64,000 bases of DNA. Source: Vibrio sp. LaRot3. GTDB lineage: Bacteria > Pseudomonadota > Gammaproteobacteria > Enterobacterales > Vibrionaceae. Both the position numbers and the translations under genes were made by a program. The notes under the pieces were generated by a model that made no database searches, was not told the DNA's origin, and was given only the letters and a program-made list of their open reading frames with translations. Below, one piece after another: positions 8,930-16,271 of the stretch. The DNA is taken from NCBI RefSeq assembly GCF_027587025.1, contig NZ_JAPPTI010000001.1, forward strand, positions 372,001 through 436,000, in the 5' to 3' direction. Position 1 is the stretch's first letter, and each line of letters begins with the position of its first letter.

Positions 8930-9805
8930 TTAGTGGATGTTATAAGCAATCACAAAGTCGATGAACAAACGCACCTTTTCAGGTAGGTGGTCCTTATGGT
9001 TGTACAGCATGTAGATATCACGCGGGTTTGCGCTCCAATCTTGTAGTACCTGTATCAAACTGCCATCTTCGATAAATTCGCGGATCATAACATCCGGCAT
9101 CAACGTAATACCCAACCCATCAGAACATGCACTACGAACAACATTTAAAGCGTTAGCTTGAAAACGGCCTTTGTCATTATTGATGACTGTTTCACCACTT
9201 TCATTCATAAGTTGCCATTTCAGTAATGGATGACCTTTAAGTAGTGAGTGGTTGTGCAGCTCCTCTGCATGAGTCGGTGCTGGGTAGATTTTCAAATAGT
9301 CTGGGCTCGCAACTAAGATATCTTTTACTGAGCTGATTTTGCGTGCAATTAAGCTAGAATCTCGTTGAGGGCCGACGCGGAAAATGACATCCCATTCTGT
9401 TGGGTCAAGCTGGTCAGCATGATTACTGGTAGTCAGTTCAATGTTGATGTCTGGGTACTGCATCATAAACTCATTGAACATCGGCATCATCATACGCTTG
9501 GTCAGGTTTGATGGAGATGAAATGCGAATCTTACCCGCAGCGCCGCGACATTCGTCGGAAATTTCTTCCGCGGCTGAAGAGAGTCTTTGCAGTAGTGGTG
9601 AACATTCGTTGTAGAATCTTTCTCCCGCTTCTGTCAAAGAGAGTTTACGCGCATGACGGTTCAATAACCTTAGGTTTAGTGAGTCTTCTAAGGCTTGGAT
9701 TCGTCTCGTAATGGTTGCAACAGGGATCATGGTCTTGCGTGATGTTGCTGTGTAACTCCCATTTTCGACAACGAGTCGAAATAGGTTTAGATCATCTAAT
9801 TTCAT
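8930..9805 (-). CDS. LysR-family transcriptional regulator
   Basis: 291 residues. The N-terminal winged helix-turn-helix is clear (LDDLNLFRLVVENGSYTATS, then MIPVATITRRIQALEDSLNLRLLNR), followed by a periplasmic-binding-protein-like effector domain containing IRISSPSNLTKRMM and PDINIELTTSNHADQ. This belongs to the CrgA/AaeR-like branch of LysR proteins (inference from the N-terminal pattern). No divergent partner gene is adjacent, the next gene being 276 bases away, so the target is not evident. Confidence 0.9.
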   Translation of the reverse strand: MKLDDLNLFRLVVENGSYTATSRKTMIPVATITRRIQALEDSLNLRLLNRHARKLSLTEAGERFYNECSPLLQRLSSAAEEISDECRGAAGKIRISSPSNLTKRMMMPMFNEFMMQYPDINIELTTSNHADQLDPTEWDVIFRVGPQRDSSLIARKISSVKDILVASPDYLKIYPAPTHAEELHNHSLLKGHPLLKWQLMNESGETVINNDKGRFQANALNVVRSACSDGLGITLMPDVMIREFIEDGSLIQVLQDWSANPRDIYMLYNHKDHLPEKVRLFIDFVIAYNIH

Positions 9806-10081
9806 GTTTCAGACACATATATTTACGAATTGTCATTAATCTATATCCTTAATGTGCGCTAAAGATTGAGTCACATCAACAAGTAATGCGATCTTTCACA
9901 TTTCGTACATGCAAAAAGTGGCAGCGTACAAGTTAACTATTTCTGTAGAAACATTCTCCCAGCGTCGCTTTCTATAAATCTGGTTAGCTACTATATTTAG
10001 GTTGGCTTGCCGAATAAATTATTCAATAACTATAAAAAACTAAATAACGAATCTCCAGTTTTCAGGTTGTGTGAGGCTTTT

Positions 10082-11173
10082 ATGCATAAGATTATTGATG
10101 CTCAAATTGTTCCTGCTGAGCATGTTTCAGCGCATAAGAAACGTATTATGTTAGTAGACGATGATCCGATTTTTCGTCGTATCACTGATGCTTTTCTTGT
10201 GAGCCAGGGATATGAAGTACTTCAAGCAGAAGATGGGTTAGAAGGGTTGCGCCTGTTACGTGATTTTGAGCCTGATGTGATTTTGTGTGATCTCGCAATG
10301 CCAGTAATGAATGGCATCGAGTTTGTTGAAGAAGTGAGTTTAGAGTACCCATCTTTACCATTGATCGTCGTATCAGCGACCGAGGAAATTTCAGACGTTG
10401 CCAAAGCACTGCGTTATGGGATTAAAGATTTTCTGACTAAGCCGATCAGTAAGTTCGAACACCTTTCTGAGGCCATTGAAAACACGTTAGAAGACTCCGA
10501 TAACCACATGAGCGATCAGCGCGATTTCTCTAGTCAGTGGTTTAGGGTTGAGAGTGGTGATATGCCAGAAGAGCAAGAATTGCATTGGCACTTAGATTAT
10601 CTTCAACAAAACCCGAGCGCCGCCAAAGATCTGCTTCACGCTCTATTGCCAGAAAAAGATACTTCGCAAGGCGATTGGAAATGCACCTATCGCTTATTAC
10701 AATCGACAGAAGTGATGCCGCTCGTTTTTGATTACGCGTGGTTAATCAATGGTCAGTTTGCTTTTTACTTAGTGGATTCCCAAGCTGAGAATGGCGCGGC
10801 GACCACGTTGTTGATCCGAGCACTGTTCCATGACTACTTACGAAACCTAAAATCGTTTAATGCAGAGCTCAAAGATCTTGCCGAGTTGATTGAAAAAGGC
10901 ATTGAATGTTCAGATTGTGCAGCGCCGGTTAATGCCTTATTTGGTGTAGCTGATTTAGCCGAAGGGACGATTTCAATTTTGCCTGCAGGATTAGACGCCA
11001 ATTTTAGCAGCGAGACCTATGCGCAGCATATTGATGGTGGTGTGTCTCTTGGCGAGCAATGCCGTCAAAATTCAATTGTCGATGGGTTAGCGATTACTCA
11101 GGCCAGTAATATTAGCTTAAGCCGGATCGGTACTAGTAGCTTTAGCTTGGAGCTGCAGAAGAAAAAACACTAA
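10082..11173 (+). CDS. rssB: RssB orthologue: response regulator with PP2C-like output domain
   Basis: 363 residues from the ATG at 10082, which has GTGAGG seven bases upstream; an upstream TTG at 10007 has no such site. The N-terminal receiver domain shows LVDDDP, the phosphoacceptor aspartate in ILCDLAMPVMNG (Asp70), VSATE, and the lysine in FLTKPI. The C-terminal half follows the E. coli RssB sequence closely (NPSAAKDLL, CTYRLLQS, LLIRALFHDYL, LPAGLDANF), a PP2C-like fold lacking metal-binding aspartates. In E. coli RssB delivers the stress sigma factor RpoS to the ClpXP protease, so the same role is expected here. It is followed by its own terminator. Confidence 0.82.
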   Translation: MHKIIDAQIVPAEHVSAHKKRIMLVDDDPIFRRITDAFLVSQGYEVLQAEDGLEGLRLLRDFEPDVILCDLAMPVMNGIEFVEEVSLEYPSLPLIVVSATEEISDVAKALRYGIKDFLTKPISKFEHLSEAIENTLEDSDNHMSDQRDFSSQWFRVESGDMPEEQELHWHLDYLQQNPSAAKDLLHALLPEKDTSQGDWKCTYRLLQSTEVMPLVFDYAWLINGQFAFYLVDSQAENGAATTLLIRALFHDYLRNLKSFNAELKDLAELIEKGIECSDCAAPVNALFGVADLAEGTISILPAGLDANFSSETYAQHIDGGVSLGEQCRQNSIVDGLAITQASNISLSRIGTSSFSLELQKKKH

Positions 11174-11190
11174 ATGACTAAAGATGTAGA

Positions 11191-11214
11191 AAGCAGCCGC
11201 AAGGCTGCTTTTTT
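11191..11214 (+). terminator. terminator after rssB
   Basis: AAGCAGCC paired with GGCTGCTT around GCAA, followed by a T-rich run. Confidence 0.88.
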
Positions 11215-11370
11215 GTTTGCTGTCATCAACTGGTCACTGATAGAAACGGGGTTATCCTCACTTTTACTCCGTGTTTGTGAAGCTCTGAATCGACTATAGT
11301 TTGAGCATACTAACAAAGCAGCACCCACCTTATTGGGCTGCAATATTTCATTACAGTGAGGCAAGCAAAC

Positions 11371-11502
11371 ATGACAGACAACGAATTCAAAGAACCTTAT
11401 AATATCTTCTACTTTTTGGGATTCATTTTGGTTTTACTCATCCCAATGTTACCGGCAATCATAACTTGGCTTCGTGTGCTAAATGGCTACGCGAACTTTT
11501 AA
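11371..11502 (+). CDS. 43-residue single-span membrane protein
   Basis: A short open frame with an ATG at 11371, GTGAGGC upstream and a TAA at 11500-11502. The product starts MTDNEFKEPYNIFYFLGFIL and has one hydrophobic segment (about residues 13-33) followed by TWLRVLNGYANF. It lies directly upstream of ybaN: its stop is only about 15 bases before the likely ybaN start, so the two are probably co-transcribed. I know no named family. The strong membrane segment, ribosome binding site and tight spacing support a real gene. Confidence 0.65.
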   Translation: MTDNEFKEPYNIFYFLGFILVLLIPMLPAIITWLRVLNGYANF

Positions 11503-11516
11503 GACTGGAGCACACC

Positions 11517-11909
11517 ATTACCATTCGTCGTATAGCCCTAAACATAGTGGGCAGCCTGAGTTTATTGCTTGGATTCCTCGGCATATTTTTACCTGTGCTG
11601 CCGACAACACCATTTGTACTGCTTGCTAGCGCTTGCTTTATGCGCAGCAGCCCCCGCTTTAATCAATGGTTACTGGAGCATAAAACGTTCGGACCTATCA
11701 TCGATAACTGGCACCAACACCGAGCTGTGACCCGTAAAGTGAAAGCGCGTGGTGCTATTGCGATGGTGGCGAGTTTTAGCTTCTCAATCTACATCGTCCC
11801 GCATTTTTGGTTAAAGATTATGCTAGTCGTCATGCTGGTGGTGCTTCTGAGCTGGTTTATTCGTTTACCTGTGATAGAGCGCCTTGCTGAGCAAGAAGAA
11901 AATCACTAA
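11517..11909 (+). CDS. ybaN: YbaN/DUF454 inner-membrane protein, probable ATT start
   Basis: Small membrane protein with the DUF454 signature GFLGIFLPVLPTTPFVLLASACF and ARSSPRF-like MRSSPRFNQWLLEH, three or so membrane segments. Function is unknown. Start choice is odd: no ATG, GTG or TTG fits well. ATT at 11517 follows GGAG by six bases and gives TIRRIALNIVG after the initiator, which lines up with the N-terminus of E. coli YbaN (125 residues); the product would be 130 residues. A TTG at 11466 gives 147 residues but has no ribosome binding site and overlaps the small gene upstream in another frame. The family assignment is firm; the start is a proposal. Confidence 0.85.
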   Translation: MTIRRIALNIVGSLSLLLGFLGIFLPVLPTTPFVLLASACFMRSSPRFNQWLLEHKTFGPIIDNWHQHRAVTRKVKARGAIAMVASFSFSIYIVPHFWLKIMLVVMLVVLLSWFIRLPVIERLAEQEENH

Positions 11910-11925
11910 GATTGGTAAGAAGTGT

Positions 11926-11957
11926 GCCCGCTTTATTGTAAGTGGGCGTTTGTTTTT
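11926..11957 (+). terminator. terminator after ybaN
   Basis: GCCCGCTTTA paired with TAAGTGGGC (one G-T pair), followed by GTTTGTTTTTTC. Confidence 0.75.
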
Positions 11958-12080
11958 TCGCCCCTAGATTGCTGGCAGGCTAATAGTCTCAAAAGCAGAG
12001 TGGGGAGTGTGAACAATCCTTATCTGCGCCACATTAGCCGTAATCGATACGACTGCGCAGCCAATCTTAAGAAAGAAATT

Positions 12081-12626
12081 ATGACGACTGAAACAATCTC
12101 ACAGATCAAAGCAAGCATTAAAAGCATTCAAGACTATCCAAAACCAGGCATCCTTTTCCGTGATGTAACTAGCTTGATGGAAGACCCAAAAGCCTACCAA
12201 GCAACCATTCAATTATTGGTAGAAAAATACAAAGACATGGGCTTCACCAAAATCGTTGGTACTGAAGCGCGTGGTTTCTTGTTTGGTGCGCCACTTGCTC
12301 TTGAGCTAGGTCTTGGCTTCGTACCTGTACGTAAACCGGGCAAACTTCCTCGTGAGACTGTCGCTCAAAGCTACGAGCTAGAGTACGGCACTGACACGCT
12401 AGAAATCCACGTAGACGCTATTTCAGAAGGCGATAAAGTTCTTGTAGTTGATGACCTACTGGCAACTGGCGGTACGATTGAAGCGACGACTCAGCTAATT
12501 CGTAAACTTGGTGGCGAAGTTGAGCATGCTGCATTTGTTATCAACCTACCTGAAATTGGTGGTGACAAGCGTCTAGAAAAACTAGGCCTGAATGTTTACA
12601 GCATCTGTGAGTTTGAAGGTCACTAA
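12081..12626 (+). CDS. apt: adenine phosphoribosyltransferase
   Basis: Purine salvage enzyme: adenine plus PRPP gives AMP. The 181-residue product from the ATG at 12081 (GAAAGAAATT upstream) has the family length. The upstream extension of this frame, back to 11922, crosses a terminator and is not coding. PRPP-binding motif [16 protein letters not shown] is in the C-terminal third; the N-terminal [17 protein letters not shown] and EARGFLFG are typical of Apt. It is followed twelve bases later by dnaX, a conserved gammaproteobacterial order. Confidence 0.96.
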   Translation: MTTETISQIKASIKSIQDYPKPGILFRDVTSLMEDPKAYQATIQLLVEKYKDMGFTKIVGTEARGFLFGAPLALELGLGFVPVRKPGKLPRETVAQSYELEYGTDTLEIHVDAISEGDKVLVVDDLLATGGTIEATTQLIRKLGGEVEHAAFVINLPEIGGDKRLEKLGLNVYSICEFEGH

Positions 12627-12638
12627 TCGGAACGGTTC

Positions 12639-14810
12639 ATGAGTTATCTTGCCTTAGCGCGAAAATGGCGACCAACTAAGTTTAAAGAAGTAGTTGGCCA
12701 AGCCCACGTTTTAACAGCCCTTGAAAATGCCTTAGAGCAGAATCGACTGCACCATGCTTATCTATTCAGTGGTACTCGTGGTGTGGGTAAAACCTCTATT
12801 GGTCGATTATTTGCGAAAGGACTCAACTGCGAAACGGGTATTACTGCTAACCCTTGTGGTGAGTGTGATACCTGTAAAGAGATTGATGAAGGTCGCTTTG
12901 TTGATCTATTAGAAATCGATGCGGCATCTCGCACTAAAGTTGAAGATACTCGTGAGCTTTTAGACAACGTGCAGTACAAACCTGCACGCGGTCGCTTTAA
13001 AGTTTACCTAATCGATGAAGTTCACATGCTGTCGCGCCACAGTTTTAACGCTTTGCTGAAAACGTTAGAAGAGCCGCCTGAGTATGTGAAATTTTTATTA
13101 GCGACAACTGACCCGCAAAAACTGCCAGTAACGATATTATCTCGTTGCTTACAGTTCCATCTTAAGCCGATCAGTGTTGATGATATTCATCAGCAACTCG
13201 AAACGATCCTTAATGCTGAAAGCATGGGCTTTGAGCAACGCGCATTAGGCATGATTGCTCATGCTGCTGATGGCAGTATGCGTGATGCACTGAGCCTTAC
13301 CGACCAAGCAATTGCTCTCGGCAATGGCCAAGTTCAAACTGAACTGGTCTCTCATATGCTCGGTACGCTGGATACAGATCATGCGATTCACATGCTGGAA
13401 GCGATCAGTCAAAAGCAGCCGAAGATTGCGATCGAAGCCGTTAATCAGTTGGCACAAAATGGTGTCGATTGGGATGGGTTATTACAGCAATTAGCGAGTC
13501 AATTACATCGAATCGCCATGTATCAGGCACTGCCAAGTACGCTTGATAAAGGGCAGCCGGATGCGGAAAAGATTGAATTATTAAGCCGAGCGTTACAACC
13601 ACAAGACGTTCAGCTTTATTACCAAATTGCCTTGAAAGGCCGCCAAGATTTACCACTCGCGCCTTCTGAAAGAGTTGGGCTTGAGATGGTTGTTTTGCGC
13701 ATGATGGCCTTTAGGCCAGCGACGACGGCATCGGCGAACATCATTTCTACCGAAGTCAGCGCTCCACAGCAAGTGGCTTCGCCAGTGACCACGCCAGAAC
13801 CAGTTGCTAAACCTGCGCAACCAACGCCGGCTAAGCAAGAAGTGATGGCCAATGCCTCAAGTACACCACAGAGAGCGCCTGCCGCACCAGTGTCAGTGCC
13901 GCCATCTGCGCCTGAGTATGATTTAGCGCCACCGCCAGAACATTACAGTGACCAGTATGATGCGGTTCATCCGGCAAGTATGCCTGCCAATGATATGTCG
14001 CCGCAACAAGCACCAGTGCCGCCGCAATCACAACCCGTGGCAAGGCCAACAACTCAAGCTTCGCCTGCCCAACCCGCTTCACGAGCTGGTGGTTTACGCC
14101 ATCAATTGCGTTCGCAGCGTAATGGTCTGACGGGTAATCAAGCATCGTCTGTATCTGGCTCATCGGTAAAAAAGCCTAATGCGACATCTGCAAATAAAAA
14201 AGAGTCTGTACTTGACCGTGTTGCTCAAAAACACGCAGGTTCAGCGCAGGTGTCGCCATTAAGCAACGGTTTGCCAAGTGCCCCACCTGTTGAAGAACAA
14301 GATCAAGCGTATCGCTGGAAACCTTCTTCACCACAAACGCAGAAGAAAAAGAAAGAGCTTACGCCTACGCAAATTAAACAGGCGCTAGAGCATGAAAAAA
14401 CGCCAGAAATGGCGCAAAAGTTGGCGGATGAATCAGTCGTACAAAATGAATGGGCAGCATTGATCGCCCGTTTAGAGACGGCGAAGTTAACCGAGCAGCT
14501 TGCACTTAACTCTCATTATCAGAAAAATGGCTCGTCTATTTTACTGACGCTGCGTCCGCAGCAAGCGCACTTAAATACTGACCGTGCGCAAAGTGAATTA
14601 CTGCAAGCGCTGAATACGGCATTGAACGAAGAGTGCCATTTGAGTGTCGAAGTAGGTGAGAGTGGTCAATCTCCGTTAGAGCTGCGCGAAGCCTTGTACC
14701 AAGGCAAGCTTCAACAAGCGTTTGATAGTTTAGAGTCTGATGACAATATTAAATTTATCGAGACACGATTCGCCGCTGAGCTAGATAAAGACAGTGTTAG
14801 ACCGGTCTAA
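12639..14810 (+). CDS. dnaX: DNA polymerase III subunits tau/gamma
   Basis: Clamp-loader ATPase, 723 residues. Walker A is GTRGVGKTS (about residues 45-53), the zinc-binding cysteines lie in CETG...CGECDTC, Walker B/sensor region is LIDEVHMLS, followed by LEEPPEYVKFLLATTDPQK and the SRC arginine finger. From about residue 365 the protein becomes a long Pro/Ala/Gln-rich linker, then the tau-specific C-terminal domain that contacts DnaB helicase and the polymerase. A slippery heptamer inside the linker region (14168-14174) could give the shorter gamma form. Transcribed with apt upstream and ybaB-recR downstream. Confidence 0.96.
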   Translation: MSYLALARKWRPTKFKEVVGQAHVLTALENALEQNRLHHAYLFSGTRGVGKTSIGRLFAKGLNCETGITANPCGECDTCKEIDEGRFVDLLEIDAASRTKVEDTRELLDNVQYKPARGRFKVYLIDEVHMLSRHSFNALLKTLEEPPEYVKFLLATTDPQKLPVTILSRCLQFHLKPISVDDIHQQLETILNAESMGFEQRALGMIAHAADGSMRDALSLTDQAIALGNGQVQTELVSHMLGTLDTDHAIHMLEAISQKQPKIAIEAVNQLAQNGVDWDGLLQQLASQLHRIAMYQALPSTLDKGQPDAEKIELLSRALQPQDVQLYYQIALKGRQDLPLAPSERVGLEMVVLRMMAFRPATTASANIISTEVSAPQQVASPVTTPEPVAKPAQPTPAKQEVMANASSTPQRAPAAPVSVPPSAPEYDLAPPPEHYSDQYDAVHPASMPANDMSPQQAPVPPQSQPVARPTTQASPAQPASRAGGLRHQLRSQRNGLTGNQASSVSGSSVKKPNATSANKKESVLDRVAQKHAGSAQVSPLSNGLPSAPPVEEQDQAYRWKPSSPQTQKKKKELTPTQIKQALEHEKTPEMAQKLADESVVQNEWAALIARLETAKLTEQLALNSHYQKNGSSILLTLRPQQAHLNTDRAQSELLQALNTALNEECHLSVEVGESGQSPLELREALYQGKLQQAFDSLESDDNIKFIETRFAAELDKDSVRPV
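14168..14179 (+). other. dnaX: programmed -1 frameshift site for the gamma subunit
   Basis: A AAA AAG lies exactly in the slippery register of the dnaX frame (codons GTA AAA AAG). After a -1 slip the next codons are GCC TAA, so translation would stop one residue later, giving a 513-residue gamma protein. E. coli uses the same heptamer with a stop one codon later. I see no strong downstream stem-loop or upstream Shine-Dalgarno stimulator, so efficiency is uncertain. Confidence 0.6.
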
Positions 14811-14829
14811 CACAAATAGATAAAGAATC

Positions 14830-14861
14830 ATGGGGGTTGAAAGCGCGACTTTCGACCCCAT
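14830..14861 (+). other. intercistronic stem-loop between dnaX and ybaB
   Basis: ATGGGG and TTGAAAG pair with CTTTCGA and CCCCAT around a short loop (one bulge). There is no T run after it, so it looks like an mRNA-processing or stabilising hairpin and not a terminator. Confidence 0.5.
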
Positions 14862-14896
14862 CTAATAACGAAACAAGCTAACCCAGAGAGATAAAC

Positions 14897-15226
14897 ATGT
14901 TTGGTAAAGGCGGAATGGGCAACCTAATGAAGCAAGCCCAGCAAATGCAAGAGCGTATGCAAAAGCTTCAAGAAGAAATCGCTAATATGGAAGTAACTGG
15001 CGAGTCTGGTGCTGGCCTAGTTAAAGTGACTATCACTGGTAGCCACAGCGTGCGTCGCGTTGAGATCGATGAGAGCTTGATGGAAGACGACAAAGAGATG
15101 CTAGAAGACCTAATCGCAGCAGCATTTAACGATGCAGCTCGTCGTGTTGAAGAAACTCAAAAAGAGAAGATGGCTGGCGTAACTGGCGGTATGCAATTAC
15201 CACCAGGTATGAAAATGCCGTTCTAA
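14897..15226 (+). CDS. ybaB: YbaB/EbfC nucleoid-associated protein
   Basis: 109-residue DNA-binding protein of the EbfC family. It has the Met/Gln-rich N-terminal helix ([19 protein letters not shown]), the central strands with [14 protein letters not shown] and VEIDESL, and the terminal [13 protein letters not shown] lies upstream of the ATG. It sits between dnaX and recR, the standard arrangement. Confidence 0.95.
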   Translation: MFGKGGMGNLMKQAQQMQERMQKLQEEIANMEVTGESGAGLVKVTITGSHSVRRVEIDESLMEDDKEMLEDLIAAAFNDAARRVEETQKEKMAGVTGGMQLPPGMKMPF

Positions 15227-15242
15227 TCGATAAGGTTAGTAA

Positions 15243-15842
15243 ATGCGCACCAGTCATATGCTGGAGCAATTGATGGAGGCCTTACGTTGTCTACCTGGGG
15301 TTGGCCCCAAGTCGGCGCAGCGTATGGCCTTTCATTTGTTACAGCGGGATAGAAAAGGCGGTTTGCAATTGGCGGATGCTCTGAGTCAAGCAATGACAGA
15401 GATAGGCCACTGCAACGAATGCCGAACGTTTACTGAAGAAGAAACGTGTCATATTTGTACCAACCCTAAGCGTCAGGAAAATGGGCAAATTTGTGTGGTC
15501 GAAAGCCCAGCAGATATCGCGGCAGTCGAAGCGACGGGCCAGTATTCAGGGCGTTATTTCGTTCTTATGGGGCACTTGTCGCCGTTAGATGGCATTGGCC
15601 CTAGTGATATTGGCTTGGATGTGTTGGACTACCGTTTACGTCGAGGCGATGTTAAAGAAGTGATTCTTGCCACTAACCCAACCGTAGAAGGCGAAGCGAC
15701 AGCGCACTATATTGCAGAGCTTTGTCATGAGCACCAAGTAGAGGCAAGTCGTATTGCTCATGGTGTTCCTGTTGGTGGGGAACTAGAGCTGGTGGACGGC
15801 ACGACGTTATCACATTCTTTACTTGGTAGACATAAGATTTAG
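15243..15842 (+). CDS. recR: recombination mediator RecR
   Basis: 199-residue ring-forming protein of the RecFOR pathway that helps load RecA on gapped DNA. The N-terminal helix-hairpin-helix ([17 protein letters not shown]), a four-cysteine zinc motif ([16 protein letters not shown]) and the Toprim domain ([21 protein letters not shown], ending with [15 protein letters not shown] [11 protein letters not shown]) are all visible. Spacing to ybaB is 16 bases, so they are co-transcribed. A terminator follows. Confidence 0.97.
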   Translation: MRTSHMLEQLMEALRCLPGVGPKSAQRMAFHLLQRDRKGGLQLADALSQAMTEIGHCNECRTFTEEETCHICTNPKRQENGQICVVESPADIAAVEATGQYSGRYFVLMGHLSPLDGIGPSDIGLDVLDYRLRRGDVKEVILATNPTVEGEATAHYIAELCHEHQVEASRIAHGVPVGGELELVDGTTLSHSLLGRHKI

Positions 15843-15865
15843 TGTCTTATTAAATATCTTTTTAT

Positions 15866-15899
15866 AAATAAGCCCATCCTAGCAATGGGCTTATTTTTT
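15866..15899 (+). terminator. terminator after recR
   Basis: AATAAGCCCAT paired with ATGGGCTTATT, followed by TTTTTA. Confidence 0.85.
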
Positions 15900-16271
15900 A
15901 TTAGAATAATAATAGTTTTATCTATTAATATTATTAACATAAATCGAATTATGTTGATAGTTTGAAATGGGTTCAAGAACGGATATTACGATATAATCGG
16001 CTATACATATTTGATTTTTATAATAATATTGAATTTTAAATCTGATGTATGTTGTTGTTTTTATTGAGATTGTTGTAAGTTTTTGTTTGTTTTGTGTGCA
16101 AGCGTTGTTTACGCGATTAACAGTGATTTTTATTGACTTGATATTAGACAAATAGTTTCAATTAGTTTATCAAAATAAATGAAATTGGAATTTATAAAGT
16201 ATGCGGTCTTATATTTTCTTTTGTGTTTAATTTATATTTTAAATAATAAATATTTACAGAAAGGTTAATAA
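15900..16271 (+). promoter_or_regulatory. very A+T-rich leader of the M6 protease gene
   Basis: This 370-base gap is much richer in A and T than its surroundings and has no plausible gene. AGAAAGG just before the ATG at 16272 is the ribosome binding site of the protease gene. Several possible promoters can be drawn, none decisive. The composition would suit H-NS silencing (inference). Confidence 0.4.

Noticed and set aside
11922..12080. Upstream extension of apt
   Set aside because: The region crosses the ybaN terminator; the ATG at 12081 gives the family length.
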